A DNA stretch of 15,295 nucleotides from Pseudomonadota bacterium. Lineage in GTDB: Bacteria; Pseudomonadota; Gammaproteobacteria; Xanthomonadales; Xanthomonadaceae. Positions within the stretch are counted from its first letter, which is position 1, and each line of letters opens with the position of its first letter. Positions 13,739-15,295 of this stretch are shown piece after piece. The stretch lies in contig JAEWJB010000141.1 of the NCBI GenBank assembly GCA_023386795.1, positions 1 through 15,295 of the forward strand, in the 5' to 3' direction. The notes beneath the pieces are model-generated. The model saw nothing but the letters and a program-made list of their open reading frames with translations, was not told the DNA's origin and ran no database searches. Both the position numbers and the translations under genes were made by a program.

Positions 13739-15295
13739 GCCGGTTGCTCCTGCAGGGCGCGGCCGCCGCCGGCCAGCGAGCGCAGCGCGCGCACGGTGGC
13801 CTGCCAGGCGCGGTCGATCAGCCGGCCCTTCTCCTCGGTGACGATGCGTGCCTGCCCGGCGGCCATCAGCCGGGCCAGCGAATCCAGCGATTGCTCGCCG
13901 ATCTTCTGCCCGCGCGGGTTGACGAACAGCGCGTTGTCGGTGATCAGGCTGTACCACGACAGGCGCTGGCGGCGCACATCGCCCTGCTGGTTGGTGACGA
14001 ACTCGAACCAGGTGCCGAAGGGCAACGTGCGTAGCGCGCGGTAGTGGCTTTCCTCGCCGGGCGAACGGACCGGCGGGGCCGGCTTGCGCGGGGCGCTGTC
14101 GCCTTCGCCCTGTTCGCCCAGGCGGCTGCGCGCCTTCAGCTTGGCGGTCAGTTCGGTACGCGAGGTGACATCGTCCTCGCCACCCGGCGTGGACAGCCGA
14201 CGCGCGATCGCCCCGGCCTCGTCGCGATGGTAGCCGACCTGCAGCAGTGCGCTTTCCACCTCGCTACCCAGCGCGATGTCCGGCGGCCCGCCGGTCGGCT
14301 GGCAGGTGACCTCGGCGATGCGGTCGGTCGCCTGTTGGCGCTCGGCCCATTCCTCGGACTGCTCGCCCTGGCGCAGCAACGTGAGCGTGAGCACATCGCT
14401 CCACGCCTGCTTGAGCAGGGTCTGCACGAACTTCGGCGGCGCGCGTTCGGCACACACATGCTCGATGCTGTCGCCGGCCAGGCGCTTGGCCATCTCCAGG
14501 CGTTCCTTGCCGCGTGCCGCCTCGACGTGGCGACGTTCGGCCACTTCGGCCTTGCGTGCCTGCGCGCGGTAATGGGTCTGGACTTCTTGGTTGGCGGCCT
14601 CGAATACCGCTTCATCGCCCTGGTATTCGGCGACGACCTTGTCCACCGCGCTGCCGAGCTTGAGCAGCAGCTGCGGGTCGGTGTCGTCCTCGGCCAGCCA
14701 GGTGGCACCGGATTCGGCCACCGCGTTGAGCAGTTCGCGCGCCGGGTGCTGGTCGCGCACGAAGAACGCCTTGTCCTGCAGGGCGGCGCGCACCACCGGC
14801 ACCTGCAGCCGTACCAGCAGCTCAGCGGCCGACGTACCGCCGCGCACTTCGCGGTCGATCTCGTTGTAGAGCAGGCCGAGCAGGTCGAAGGTATCGGTGT
14901 CCTGCGCCGACAACCCGGCCTGCGGGCCATGTTCGGCGCGCAGCATGCGCAGCAGTTCCTGCTGCACGTCGGCGATGCTGCGCGGCCCGTGCGAGGCACC
15001 TTCCCCGACCGGGGTACGCGACTGCAGCGTGCCAAGTGTCTGGTGCAGCACCTGGGCCTGCACCGGCACGCCACCGGCATGCGGGCGGGTGACCCCGGGC
15101 TTGCTGCCGGCCTGGGCGAACCCGGGCTGCTGGCGCGCCGCGCCCAGCATCTCGTGCAGCGAGCCGATCGCCGGGGCGAAGCGGTCGTCGTTGGCGCTGC
15201 CCTGGCCCGGGTCGGCCAGGTGGCCGCCGCTGTCGGTGAGGTCGGCCGGCGCGTGCCCTTCGCCGAGCATCGCCGCACTCCACGGTGCCTGGGGC
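13735..15295 (-). CDS. DUF1631 protein (5' end outside the window)
   Basis: The C-terminal 519 residues or so; the frame is still open at the window edge, so the ATG at 15270 need not be the start. Family members are usually 700-800 residues. The visible part has a helical region with LLYNEIDREV and VPVVRAALQDKAFFVRDQHP, a charged coiled-coil-like stretch (HYRAQARKAEVAERRHVEAA), then KFVQTLLKQAWSDVLTLTLL. The C-terminal domain has GTWFEFVTNQQGDVRRQRLS and ALFVNPRGQKIGEQS, and looks like a PilZ-type beta barrel without the arginine motif. The function is unknown; older labels as thymidine phosphorylase have no support here. It is coupled to the PilZ gene by a 4-base overlap, which suggests a c-di-GMP-linked role. 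Confidence 0.88.
   Translation of the reverse strand, partial: PQAPWSAAMLGEGHAPADLTDSGGHLADPGQGSANDDRFAPAIGSLHEMLGAARQQPGFAQAGSKPGVTRPHAGGVPVQAQVLHQTLGTLQSRTPVGEGASHGPRSIADVQQELLRMLRAEHGPQAGLSAQDTDTFDLLGLLYNEIDREVRGGTSAAELLVRLQVPVVRAALQDKAFFVRDQHPARELLNAVAESGATWLAEDDTDPQLLLKLGSAVDKVVAEYQGDEAVFEAANQEVQTHYRAQARKAEVAERRHVEAARGKERLEMAKRLAGDSIEHVCAERAPPKFVQTLLKQAWSDVLTLTLLRQGEQSEEWAERQQATDRIAEVTCQPTGGPPDIALGSEVESALLQVGYHRDEAGAIARRLSTPGGEDDVTSRTELTAKLKARSRLGEQGEGDSAPRKPAPPVRSPGEESHYRALRTLPFGTWFEFVTNQQGDVRRQRLSWYSLITDNALFVNPRGQKIGEQSLDSLARLMAAGQARIVTEEKGRLIDRAWQATVRALRSLAGGGRALQEQPA

Noticed and set aside
13735..15295. Thymidine phosphorylase, a label sometimes given to DUF1631 proteins
   Set aside because: No nucleoside phosphorylase motif or glycosyltransferase fold signature is seen in the visible 519 residues.

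Overview
This is an ordinary, gene-dense stretch of chromosome from a high-G+C gammaproteobacterium. It is most likely a member of the Xanthomonadaceae (Lysobacter / Luteimonas / Pseudoxanthomonas / Xanthomonas type). The reasons are the very GC-rich third codon positions, the combination of 6S RNA-ygfA, zapA, ygfB-pepP, thiE-hemL-rubredoxin and DUF1631-PilZ neighbourhoods, and intergenic palindromes carrying the core GGAGCGGCTTC, which recalls repeats familiar from this family. The genus cannot be fixed from the sequence alone. I see no prophage, insertion sequence, CRISPR array, tRNA or rRNA.

Layout. Positions 1-86 hold a branched palindrome. A HAD phosphatase follows (157-768, minus), then a secreted azurin (929-1381, plus) that converges on hemL (1401-2693, minus) and thiE (2723-3349, minus). 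A small rubredoxin gene (3421-3612, plus) diverges from thiE and converges, across a REP-like inverted repeat, on a SirB1-type transglutaminase-like/TPR gene (3766-4611, minus). A minus-strand block then reads, in transcription order from high to low coordinates: PAS-GGDEF-EAL protein (9745-7967), a TIGR02449/ZapB-like coiled coil and zapA (7934-7414), 6S RNA (7316-7131) with a clear promoter and intrinsic terminator, ygfA, an EVE-domain gene, rpiA and a DUF192 lipoprotein (5136-4687). Divergent from the GGDEF-EAL gene, the plus strand carries ygfB (UPF0149) and pepP (9889-11797). pepP meets pepQ (13311-11950, minus) tail to tail over a dense group of hairpins. The right end is a DUF1631 gene (cut by the window edge) whose stop overlaps the start of a small PilZ gene.

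Functionally the window mixes cofactor and redox metabolism (heme, thiamine, folate, pentose phosphate, azurin, rubredoxin), proline-peptide turnover (PepP and PepQ), cell division (ZapA and its partner), global transcription control (6S RNA) and cyclic-di-GMP signalling (GGDEF-EAL, PilZ, and probably DUF1631). No obviously new system stands out. The items most worth a second look are the altered active-site motifs in the GGDEF-EAL protein, the separation of 6S RNA from ygfA by a strong terminator, the nested palindromes (1-86, 3645-3706, 11808-11959), and the translationally overlapping DUF1631-PilZ pair.
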